This document shows positions 45,019 through 52,856 of a stretch of DNA of 64,000 nucleotides, one piece after another. The first letter of the stretch is position 1, and each line of letters opens with the position of its first letter. Origin of the DNA: Acidobacteriales bacterium 59-55. GTDB taxonomy: Bacteria > Acidobacteriota > Terriglobia > Terriglobales > Acidobacteriaceae. The stretch is from contig MKSV01000002.1 in NCBI GenBank assembly GCA_001897435.1, forward strand, positions 62,001-126,000. The letters are read 5' to 3'. A program made the position numbers and the translations under genes. The notes beneath the pieces were generated by a model. It did no database searches, had not been told where the DNA came from, and saw only the letters and a list, made by a program, of their open reading frames with translations.

Positions 45019-45105
45019 TCTAGGTACGCCAAGGCTTCAGCCTTGGCCCTCTATCGCCATCCCAAAAAACCGGGGCTTCAGCCCCTGGGGTATGCCTCTC
45101 CTCTC
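45019..45105 (+). repeat. Element D, two TTCA-loop hairpins
   Basis: After TAGGTACG, arms GCCAAGGC and GCCTTGGC enclose a TTCA loop (45028-45047). A second hairpin, GGGGC-TTCA-GCCCC (45072-45085), leads into TGGGGTATGCC. It is 11 bp from the mannosidase stop, so it may act as the 3'-end structure of that gene. Confidence 0.85.
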
Positions 45106-45115
45106 CCAGCCAGCC

Positions 45116-47464
45116 TCATTGAGCCTGCGACATCGAAAAAGGCCGCGCCGCCGCGCCCGTCGCCCACGTCGTATTCGGCTTGGCTCCCATCACAAATCGC
45201 AGCTCCCCTCCGCGAAGAATCTCTTCATGCCGAAGAAAGCTGCGATCGAGCGCCTTCCCATCGAGACTCACACTCTGGACATACGGATGATTCGGCCCAA
45301 GACCCTCCGCCACAACAGAGAACTTCTTCCCATTGGGCAGGTTGATGGTCGCATGATCGACAAACGGACGCCCCAGCACATACTCGTTCGATCCCGGCGC
45401 GACCGGGTAAAACCCAAGCCCGGTAAAGATCAGCCACGCCGACATCTGACCCAGATCGTCGTTGCCCACCAGACCGTCGGGAGCGGGCTTGTACTGGCTC
45501 GACACAATCTGACTCAACCGCTCCTGCGTTCTCCACGGCTGCCCTGCGTAGCTGTAGAGATACGCCAGATGATGGCTCGGCTCGTTACCGTGAACGTACT
45601 GCCCGATCAGCCCCGCCATGTCCTCCACATCGGCGTAATCCTTCGGATCGACCTTGGCGTCGAACATCGCATCGAGCTTCGCCACCAGCTTCTTGTCCCC
45701 GCCCAGCAACCGGATCAGCCCCGCCTCATCCTGCGGCTGATACCACGAGTACTGCCACGCATTGCCCTCGGTAAATCCGCTGCCCGCGCCCGCCCGCGCC
45801 GGATCGAAGGGCTCGCGAAAGCTCCCGTCGGCCAGCCGCGGCTGCGCAAATCCCGTCTTCACATCAAAGACGTTCTTCCAGTTGCCCGCCCGCTTCTCAA
45901 ACCGCTCGGCAACATCGATCCGCCCGAGCTTGCGCGCCATTCGCGCAATCGTCCAGTCGTCGAAGGCGTACTCCATCGTCTGCGAGACCGCCTCGCCGTG
46001 CGAGCCTGCGCTCCCCCCATCGACCGGCACATAGCCCAGCTTCATGTACTCGCCCAGATGGCCATAGGGAGCGTAGGTCGCCGTCGCCACCATCGCATCC
46101 AGAGCCTTGTTCGCGTCAAAGCCGCCAATGCCCTTCATGTACGCATCCGCGATCTCGGGCACCGCATGGTAGCCGATCATGCACCACGTCTCGATCCCTT
46201 GAAACTGCCACACCGGCAGCATCCCGAACGGACTCTCCCTCTGTGAAGCCAGCATCGAGCGCACCAGGTTCGAGGTCCGCGACTCCGGCTCGATCAGCGT
46301 CATCAGCGGCTGCTCGGCGCGATAGGTGTCCCACAGCGAGAGGCTCGACACAAACTGAAATCCCTCCGCCCGGTGCACCTGGTTGTCCGGACCGCGATAG
46401 CGGCCATCCACATCCATCGACAGGCTCGGCGCCAGCAGCGCATGATACAGCGCCGTGTAAAGATTCTTCCGCATGGCCGGCTCCGCCTCGAAGCTGACAA
46501 CCGCCAGCGCCTTCTCCCACGCCGCCCGCGCCGCAGCATGGACCGCGTCGAAGTCGAAGCCCGGAACCTCCGCATCGAGGTTCGCAATCGCGTTGTCTTC
46601 GCTCACCGGAGAGATCGCCACCTTGACGATGAGAGGCGTCTTAACCTCGCCGAAATCGAAGACCGCAATCAGCCCGCGCCCCTCCATCGCCTGCGTATTC
46701 TCAGGCCCGTCCCCCGGCGTCTTGAAGCCCTTGTACTCCACCGGCAGCGGCTCGCGGTCGAGCAGCTGATGGCCGGTCACAGGTCGCGAGAAGCGCATGG
46801 CAAAGTAAAGCTGCCGCCCCGGAGCCCAGCCCCGCGTCTCGCGCATCCCCGTCACCGTGCCGTCCTTCCGGATGCGCACCCGCGACCACAGCACCTTGCC
46901 CGGATAGTTATAGATCGACGACCGCATGTCCAGCAGCAGGTGCGCCGGACGGCCTGCCGGAAACGTGTAGCGCTGCACGCCCACGCGAGCGGTAGCCGTC
47001 AGCTCCGCGCGAACATCGTAGTCGGCCAGCGTCACCGCATAGTATCCCGGCGCGGCCTTCTCCGTGGCATGGCTGAATCGCGACCGATAGCCCGACAGCG
47101 GCTTGTCCGCGTCTCCCGGCTCCAGCCGAACCTCACCCGCAATCGGCTGGACAAGAAAGTCGCCAAGGTCCGAGTGTCCCGCCCCGGAAAAGTGCGTCTC
47201 CGAAAATCCGAGGATCGTCTTGTCCTCGTACCGATAGCCCGCCGCCCACTTGTAACTCTGCTTGAAGTTGCGAATCTCCGTATCGGGGCTGAGCTGCACC
47301 ATGCCGAACGGCACGGTAGCCCCCGGAAACGTATGCCCATCCGCACCCGTACCAATAAACGGATCGACCGAATCATAACCACCCGTCTGATGCGGCGCTT
47401 GGGCACACGCAGGCAGAGCAACTGCGGCAATCATCAAGCCGACACAAACAGAACGCAGAGACAT
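45116..47464 (-). CDS. Secreted GH92 alpha-mannosidase
   Basis: The ATG at 47464 starts a signal peptide (MSLRSVCVGLMIAAVALPACA). The 782-residue product has the GH92 beta-sandwich opening (VDPFIGTGADGHTFPGA, PFGMVQLSPDT) and the (alpha/alpha)6 domain with HGNEPSHHLAYLYSYAG and LVGNDDLGQMSAW, where the catalytic Glu and calcium site lie. GH92 enzymes are calcium-dependent exo-alpha-mannosidases, many acting on fungal or host mannans and N-glycans. It is convergent with the GH57-like gene. Confidence 0.92.
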   Translation of the reverse strand: MSLRSVCVGLMIAAVALPACAQAPHQTGGYDSVDPFIGTGADGHTFPGATVPFGMVQLSPDTEIRNFKQSYKWAAGYRYEDKTILGFSETHFSGAGHSDLGDFLVQPIAGEVRLEPGDADKPLSGYRSRFSHATEKAAPGYYAVTLADYDVRAELTATARVGVQRYTFPAGRPAHLLLDMRSSIYNYPGKVLWSRVRIRKDGTVTGMRETRGWAPGRQLYFAMRFSRPVTGHQLLDREPLPVEYKGFKTPGDGPENTQAMEGRGLIAVFDFGEVKTPLIVKVAISPVSEDNAIANLDAEVPGFDFDAVHAAARAAWEKALAVVSFEAEPAMRKNLYTALYHALLAPSLSMDVDGRYRGPDNQVHRAEGFQFVSSLSLWDTYRAEQPLMTLIEPESRTSNLVRSMLASQRESPFGMLPVWQFQGIETWCMIGYHAVPEIADAYMKGIGGFDANKALDAMVATATYAPYGHLGEYMKLGYVPVDGGSAGSHGEAVSQTMEYAFDDWTIARMARKLGRIDVAERFEKRAGNWKNVFDVKTGFAQPRLADGSFREPFDPARAGAGSGFTEGNAWQYSWYQPQDEAGLIRLLGGDKKLVAKLDAMFDAKVDPKDYADVEDMAGLIGQYVHGNEPSHHLAYLYSYAGQPWRTQERLSQIVSSQYKPAPDGLVGNDDLGQMSAWLIFTGLGFYPVAPGSNEYVLGRPFVDHATINLPNGKKFSVVAEGLGPNHPYVQSVSLDGKALDRSFLRHEEILRGGELRFVMGAKPNTTWATGAAARPFSMSQAQ

Positions 47465-47682
47465 CCGAACAAAGACAACATTAGCCATGCCATCGATTGT
47501 CGCAGCAGATTCCCGCCAAGTACCTGCACTTCAGCAAAATTGTCTCGGCAGCAATTCAGGTGAAAAAGAAATTCAGGAGCCTGTTCAAACCTCAAAACAT
47601 GAAAGATTACTTCCCACAAGCCGACTTATGAGGACTAATCCGGTTGAGAGATTCTTTTCGCCACGGCTAGGAGGCCGTCAGC

Positions 47683-47913
47683 ATGGCGAAAAGAGCGAAG
47701 AAGCCTAAGGGTGTCCTCAAGCTCCCCGACCTCGACTATTCAAAATCAGCGGTTCTCAACAGCCTTCCATCGCTGAACTCGCGACGGTCTTACGAACATG
47801 CCATCCGAGATTTCACCGAGTGGTACTGCTCTGAACCTGCCTTGCGTTCAACAAAACAGTCGTGACTCGCTATCGCATCGCGGAAGAGCATCTGTACAAG
47901 GTCGTCGACGGCT
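47683..47913 (+). pseudogene. Tyrosine recombinase (phage-integrase SAM-like) N-terminal fragment, frameshifted
   Basis: The first 55 codons (MAKRAKKPKGVLKLPDLDY, later SRRSYEHAIRDFTEWYCSEP) match the start of acidobacterial tyrosine recombinases. At about 47840 one base seems lost: the expected LAFNKTVVTRYRI continues in the next frame (47848-47880). After that the sequence no longer resembles an integrase; a 25-nt block (47886-47910) is identical to part of the aldo/keto reductase gene at 5382-5406. The catalytic domain with R-H-R-Y is missing, so it is dead. Confidence 0.65.
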
Positions 47914-47991
47914 TCAGGTCGATTTCCACGCTCCGGGACAGGTTGTGTACTCTTGCGTAACGAAGGTTTTAGATTGCAGAGGATTTGAGAC

Positions 47992-49431
47992 ATGTCGAAA
48001 GTTCAGGGACGGCTTTTAGCAACTCTGTTTGCGACATTTTTTCGCGTCTCTCAAGCACAGGTTCCCGTGCCTGAGGCCCTGCCAGAGCTGAAGTATCCCC
48101 CGATTGCGAGGGCTGCAAAGGTTCAGGGGGATGTCATAGTGAGCTTCCGACTGTCATCGGAAGGCCGTACAGACGATGTCATGCCGGTGTCCGGCCCAGC
48201 GATGCTGCAGGGAGTGGCAGTTGAAAATGTGAAGTCGTGGCGCTTCAATCCTAAAAGGGAGCTAGCTGAACAAGCTTATAAGGTCACATTTCACTTTCGC
48301 CTCGACCCACCTGACGATGGATATGACGATGGTCAGGCGATGACGAAGGCCGTGATAGATCAAACAGGGCAGATTCAGGTCATCTCAATCTCTACTATTG
48401 GGCTAAATCGCTCGGAATGTCCAAGCGCCAGTGATCGCATACCGCCGACTAGCTTGGCTAGTGGAGACTTCGTCGAACTGCACCGTTGGAACGAAGACGT
48501 ACGAGTCGGCTCAGACGGCGTCGTCATTTGGAAGCAGGGCGATGTCGTTCAAAGGGGCCAACTCACATTGGTAGAGGCGCACTCGCTGTTAGAGAGATTT
48601 CGAACGGCAGGTGTCTGGAGGCTATGCGGCCGTTATAATCAAGCGGGACTGATGGACGGCGACGCTAGTTCAATCAAGATGCGAATCGGCGGACGAGAGA
48701 AGAGCGTCGGCGAGTATGGCGACGCGGCACCGGCAGTCTTCAGAGAAGTTGAATTAGCTGTCGACGTGTCTGCCAATACCCATCAGTGGCGACATGGTGA
48801 TCCGAAAACTGAAAGCATCGTGGAGATCACATTCGAATATCTTCCCAAGCCTGGCAAGACAATGCTTATGGATGCGGCGCATCGCGGAGATAAAAAAGCC
48901 TTCCAAACTGCGTTGGAGGCGGGCGATAAGCTGACCGATGTCGACGCGAGCGGATGGACGCCTCTCATGTATGCAGCGAGTTCTTATGGAGATTCGCCAC
49001 TGAAGGAGATCATCAAGGCAGGAGTGGACGTAAATGCCAGATCGAAGCGAGGCGAAACTGCGCTAATGGCATCCGCAGTCATGGGGATGGCTGATGAGGA
49101 TCTCTTGAAAGCAGGGGCCAAAGTAAATGCTGTAAATGACGAAGGAATGACCGCGCTTATGCTCATAGCCCAGCACGGAGATGCTGACGAGGTCGGAGCA
49201 TTACTGAAAGCTGGGGCTGATGCCCGCATGAAAGACTCAGAAGGACGCACAGCTCTCGACTATCTCAACGCTGCAAATTGCGGATCACCAATAGTTCGCG
49301 AAAAAGATCCCCGATGGATGACAGTGGGATATTCGGTTTGCAATGTGCTCCACGACGGCTATCAGAAGTCGAAAAGACTGCTAATCGGCGCAGGTGCTAA
49401 AGAAACACGTATCGCCACGCCTGCGCCATAG
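47992..49431 (+). CDS. Exported TonB-C-like/DUF6438/ankyrin-repeat protein
   Basis: The 479-residue protein has a short signal peptide, a TonB C-terminal-type fold (about 30-105; PELKYPPIARAAKVQGDVIV, then VENVKSWRFNP), a DUF6438-like domain (about 130-275, ISISTIGLNRSECPSASD) and four ankyrin repeats (about 300-425; DASGWTPLMYAASSYGDSP, RGETALMASAVMG, EGMTALMLIAQHGDADEV, SEGRTALDYLNAA). No membrane anchor for the TonB part is visible beyond the signal. Lower GC than the flanks and the adjacent recombinase remnant suggest transfer. The role is unknown. Confidence 0.75.
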   Translation: MSKVQGRLLATLFATFFRVSQAQVPVPEALPELKYPPIARAAKVQGDVIVSFRLSSEGRTDDVMPVSGPAMLQGVAVENVKSWRFNPKRELAEQAYKVTFHFRLDPPDDGYDDGQAMTKAVIDQTGQIQVISISTIGLNRSECPSASDRIPPTSLASGDFVELHRWNEDVRVGSDGVVIWKQGDVVQRGQLTLVEAHSLLERFRTAGVWRLCGRYNQAGLMDGDASSIKMRIGGREKSVGEYGDAAPAVFREVELAVDVSANTHQWRHGDPKTESIVEITFEYLPKPGKTMLMDAAHRGDKKAFQTALEAGDKLTDVDASGWTPLMYAASSYGDSPLKEIIKAGVDVNARSKRGETALMASAVMGMADEDLLKAGAKVNAVNDEGMTALMLIAQHGDADEVGALLKAGADARMKDSEGRTALDYLNAANCGSPIVREKDPRWMTVGYSVCNVLHDGYQKSKRLLIGAGAKETRIATPAP

Positions 49432-49484
49432 CTTAACGGAAACTCTAGTTAGCTGGTGATCAAACGATACTCCCGACAAACGCC

Positions 49485-49524
49485 CTTCTCAGATGTGATC
49501 GAGTTTTCCCCATCATTTCCCATA
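49485..49524 (+). repeat. Left 40-bp direct repeat flanking the arsR-type operon
   Basis: It differs from 51624-51663 at one position in 40. Read on the minus strand, both encode WEMMG[K/E]TRSHLR[R/S]AF, so they are fragments of one gene; this copy keeps about 35 more codons upstream (RMIAKALFDPDQYRYGG). Confidence 0.85.
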
Positions 49525-49650
49525 TGCCGCCATATCGATACTGATCCGGGTCGAAGAGTGCCTTGGCGATCATGCGCTCTTCGATGAGTAAATGTGGTTT
49601 GCCCAAGGGGAGTCCCGAAAGTCCGCAGCCGTGTCGAGGCAAGAATCTTA

Positions 49651-49693
49651 TTTACACGTAGATCACAATATGGTTATATAACTGTATTGTGAT
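49651..49693 (+). promoter_or_regulatory. Promoter and nested-dyad operator of the arsR-type operon
   Basis: TTTACA (49651-49656) and TATATA (49675-49680), 18 bp apart, form a promoter whose start point would fall at about the GTG start codon, so the transcript is probably leaderless; no Shine-Dalgarno is present. The dyad ATCACAATA (49662-49670)/TATTGTGAT (49685-49693) and an inner GTTATATAAC (49673-49682) share one centre and cover the -10 box and start codon, as expected for ArsR autoregulation. Confidence 0.7.
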
Positions 49694-50078
49694 TGACAAA
49701 GCAGACAGACTTGACAGAACTTTTGCAGCGTTAGCTGACCCAACGCGAAGAGCGATCCTCGCTCGGCTCGCATCCGGCGAAGCCACGGTGACAGAACTGA
49801 TGAAGCCCTTCGCGATCAGCCAACCTGCCATTTCCAGGCACCTTCGAGTTCTTGAGCAGGCCGGTTTGATCTCGCGGGGACGCGACGCTCAACGCCGGCC
49901 ACGTCGCCTGGAAGTTAGCCCTCTTGCCCAAGCCGATGAATGGCTTGAACGCTATCGGCATATCTGGGAGAAGAGTTTCGAGCGCCTGGATGAGTTGCTG
50001 GGCGAATTGACCACCGGGACACAAAACAACACCCCAAAACCAGGCATAAAGCCAAAGATAAGAGGAGCGCACCGATGA
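49689..50078 (+). CDS. ArsR/SmtB-family transcriptional repressor
   Basis: The 129-residue winged-helix protein (ALADPTRRAILARLASGEAT, ISQPAISRHLRVLEQAGLI) lacks the metal-binding CxC of true ArsR and belongs to the SRPBCC-linked subgroup that is usually encoded next to an AHSA1-domain gene. It starts with GTG inside its own operator and overlaps the next gene by four bases. Confidence 0.9.
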   Translation: MIDKADRLDRTFAALADPTRRAILARLASGEATVTELMKPFAISQPAISRHLRVLEQAGLISRGRDAQRRPRRLEVSPLAQADEWLERYRHIWEKSFERLDELLGELTTGTQNNTPKPGIKPKIRGAHR

Positions 50079-50581
50079 AGAATACGGGAACATTGGCAGT
50101 TGCGACACCGACACCGAAACAGATTGTGCTTACCCGCGTTTTTAACGCGCCCCTTGGCTTGGTTTTCGATGCGTTCACCAAGCCCGACCTGCTCAGGCGC
50201 TGGTTTGGTCCACGAGATTGGTCGCTGATTGTATGCGAGGTGGACTTTCGCGTGGGCGGCGGGTTCCGCTTTATTCTGCGCAGTCCGGAAGGAAACCAGA
50301 TGGGTATGCGCGGCACATACCGCGAAATCAACGCCCCGTACCGTTCCGCGCATACAGAGATCTTCGATGACCTTCCGGGAGAGTCGGAAGTAATCACCGA
50401 ACTCACACAGCGTGATGGAACGACGCTGCTGACAGCCACCATCACTTACACCTCGCGGGAGATTCGTGACGCGATCATTCGGTCGGGCATGGAGCACGGA
50501 GCCGCAGAATCTTATGACCGGTTGGCCGAGCTCCTGGAACTTCTCACTCCGGCCAAGCTTGAAGGAGCGGGAAAGCCATGA
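50075..50581 (+). CDS. SRPBCC (AHSA1-like) domain protein
   Basis: The 168-residue protein has the START/AHSA1 pattern: VLTRVFNAPLGLVFDAFT, LLRRWFGPRDWSL, GGGFRFILRSPEG and a C-terminal helix. These proteins bind small hydrophobic ligands and often accompany an ArsR-type repressor as its sensor or target. ATGA overlaps exist on both sides, so the three genes form a translationally coupled operon. Confidence 0.88.
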   Translation: MKNTGTLAVATPTPKQIVLTRVFNAPLGLVFDAFTKPDLLRRWFGPRDWSLIVCEVDFRVGGGFRFILRSPEGNQMGMRGTYREINAPYRSAHTEIFDDLPGESEVITELTQRDGTTLLTATITYTSREIRDAIIRSGMEHGAAESYDRLAELLELLTPAKLEGAGKP

Positions 50582-51528
50582 TCCGTGCTGCTGGAAAGCT
50601 CCGACTCGCGAGAAACATCTTGCTGGGGATGGCCGGCCTGGTTGTACTTGGGCTGGTGGGAATCAGCATCGCAATTCGCATCGGATTCAATACCGGAGGA
50701 GACATGATGGGAGCAGTGCAGAAGACCGCAATCTCCAAAGACGGAACTGTCATCGCCTACGAACAGAGCGGTAGTGGCCCAACGCTCATTCTGGTTTCCG
50801 CCGCTTTGGCGGATCGATCGGGAAACCGCCGGCTCGCGCGACATCTCTCCGACCGGTTCACAGTTGTCAACTACGACCGGCGGGGCCGCGGCACAAGCGG
50901 GGATAGGAGTCCCTACACGACCGGCAAGGAGATCGACGACATTGAGGCGCTAGTCGACGCCAGCGAAGGTTCGGCATTCCTGTTCGGCAGTTCGTCTGGT
51001 TCCGTGCTGGCGCTGGATGCCGCTGCGCGTCTTGGTCCCAAGGTGCGGAAGCTTTACATGTTCGAGCCTCCGTTCATCGTCGATTCCAGCCGTCCACCCA
51101 TGGATACGACATTATCCAGCGCGATTGATCGCCAGATCTCGAACGGCAACCGCGGCGAGGCTGTTCGAATGTTCTTCACGAGAGGCATGGGGATTCCGCC
51201 ATTCGGCGTGACGATGATGCGCTTCCTGATGCCCGGATGGTCCAAGATGTGCGCAATGGCGCACACCATTCCATATGACCTCGCCATTCTCAACGGAACT
51301 CAGGCGGGCATGCGCCTTCCGGATGCGCGATGGAAGAGCGCCTCTCTTCCTATAAAAGTCGCGGTAGGCAGCAAGAGCGAGCCGTTTTTTCACAGTGGAG
51401 CAAAAGGGCTCGTGCAGATTCTCCCGTCCGCCGAATACCAATCACTAGCCGGTCTGAACCACGGCGCTCTCCTCTTTGCTCCGGCCGCACTCGGGAGAGA
51501 TGTACAAGATTTTCTGCTGCGCCATTGA
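50578..51528 (+). CDS. Membrane-anchored alpha/beta hydrolase
   Basis: The 316-residue protein has an N-terminal membrane helix (LLGMAGLVVLGLVGISIAI) and an alpha/beta-hydrolase domain with the oxyanion region LILVSAALADRSG, the nucleophile elbow GSSSGS and a late His in AGLNHGALLF. Soluble relatives often sit in ArsR-SRPBCC operons; the anchor is less usual. The substrate is unknown. Confidence 0.82.
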   Translation: MIRAAGKLRLARNILLGMAGLVVLGLVGISIAIRIGFNTGGDMMGAVQKTAISKDGTVIAYEQSGSGPTLILVSAALADRSGNRRLARHLSDRFTVVNYDRRGRGTSGDRSPYTTGKEIDDIEALVDASEGSAFLFGSSSGSVLALDAAARLGPKVRKLYMFEPPFIVDSSRPPMDTTLSSAIDRQISNGNRGEAVRMFFTRGMGIPPFGVTMMRFLMPGWSKMCAMAHTIPYDLAILNGTQAGMRLPDARWKSASLPIKVAVGSKSEPFFHSGAKGLVQILPSAEYQSLAGLNHGALLFAPAALGRDVQDFLLRH

Positions 51529-51623
51529 CTGAAGCAGAGGTGCTTTCTTTGACGACTCCAGGCCGATGTACTCATGGAGCAAGGGTCCGAGCCGACCTCG
51601 GTGCATTAGTCCTGTGAAACGCG

Positions 51624-51663
51624 CTTCTCAGATGTGATCGAGTTTCCCCCATCATTTCCCATA
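51624..51663 (+). repeat. Right 40-bp direct repeat flanking the arsR-type operon
   Basis: 39 of 40 bases match 49485-49524, in the same orientation, 2.1 kb away. Beyond the repeat the two flanks keep only weak similarity (TTGGCGATYATGCG), and this copy has a stop or frameshift in the minus-strand frame. Confidence 0.85.
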
Positions 51664-51754
51664 AGACGACTTGTCGGTATCAATAGAGCGTCGATGAACG
51701 CATTGGCGATTATGCGTCGGTTATGTCAGCACTAACGAGGTGGGGGACTGGCCG

Positions 51755-52494
51755 CTATAACTTCCGGCGCGCGTCTACCACCCGAAGGAGGTGATTCGCC
51801 ATCATGATGATCTCGGCTGCTTCAGCAGGATTATCCAAATTGACGTCCCTATGCGATTGTGGGTTCTTGTACATTCCAATTGCCCCAGCGAATAGGGCTG
51901 AGCATGCTTCGCGTTCGCCTCTTTCCACCTGCATGTCTGTTAGTGGGCCGTTCTCGGGATCGAATGCCTTCCTTATGAGGTTAACGCCCACAAGGCTCTC
52001 AGTGAGTCCCGAGGCTTGTCGGACCGCCACCTCGACAGCTTTCATGGATTGAAATACGGCGGTGTCAAACTCGGACCGCATGAAGCCAAGCCAAGCGCGG
52101 TCGGCAATACGAGGATGGAGTGCCTCCTTGGGTACCATACGGGCAACTGCAAACCGGGCAAACTCGGTTGGATTCTCGAAGGTCAAAGCTCGGCGACTTA
52201 ATTGATACGATCCATTTCCGATCGCATCGATGGCCGGAACAAGTAAGCCTTGAGCGACCAGCCAACCCAAGCTTCCGCAAGAGCTAGGGTGATTTGCTCA
52301 CGAAGTTGCTCCGGGTAGGGTTGAGATCCCTGAGCGGCGGGACGCCAAAGCTCATGAGAGAAGTTATAAGGGCTGAACTTGTTTACAGGCTGAACACGTT
52401 TTCGGATCAGGAAAAGGAGCTTGCCCCCTAATTCCTCCGGTGTAAGCCTCAACAGAACATCTGCGTCCGGAATAACTGTCGCCAACTCACGCAA
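51755..52494 (-). pseudogene. Ymh/TIGR02391-family gene with a one-base frameshift
   Basis: Two overlapping minus-strand frames join into one protein of about 246 residues. The first runs from a TTG at 52494, which has AGGAGAGG four bases upstream, through LPEELGG-like sequence to ALAEAW; the second continues GWLVAQGLLVP to the end at 51755 with the family's C-terminal block NPQSHRDVNLDNPAEAAEII. Loss of one G in the run near 52260 explains the break. The family is of unknown function and common in mobile and phage-defence neighbourhoods. A sequencing error would restore it. Confidence 0.65.
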
Positions 52495-52856
52495 TGTACC
52501 TCTCCTCTGAGCAACATAATACGTGGATTTAGGTGCGAAACGATTTTCGGGATAAGTCCTGATAAACGCTGATCTGTTGAGCGAAGCATAGCTTGGCAAT
52601 TTCACTACTTGATGCGTTATTTGTCACACTTGCCGTTGCCGCCAGGTACAGCGAGGCTTCAGCCTCGCGTCTCATAAAAGCCGCCGCGAAGCGGCCTCCG
52701 CTCTGCCGAAGGCCGGAGTGAAGGCGAAGCCGAAACGACAGATGCAATCGCCCGTGCCGTACACAAATCAGCCCCAGCCTCAGAATTCCAGCAAAAATCG
52801 CTGTCAAGACTTTACAAATTTAGCCTCATAGAATCAAGACTTTACAAAAAACCACC
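52495..52856. other. 362-bp gap with hairpins and a 15-bp direct repeat
   Basis: GCGAGGC-TTCA-GCCTCGC (52651-52668) resembles the D hairpins and is followed by GCCGC/GCGGC and other palindromes. TCAAGACTTTACAAA occurs at 52804 and 52834, 30 bp apart, close to the end of the next gene. No coding frame is convincing. Confidence 0.6.

Noticed and set aside
49435-49524. Integron attC site after the ankyrin gene
   Set aside because: The short GCTTAAC/GTTAGCT-like hairpin near 49433 does not have the spacing or the paired L and R boxes of attC, and the flanking repeat is explained as a gene fragment.
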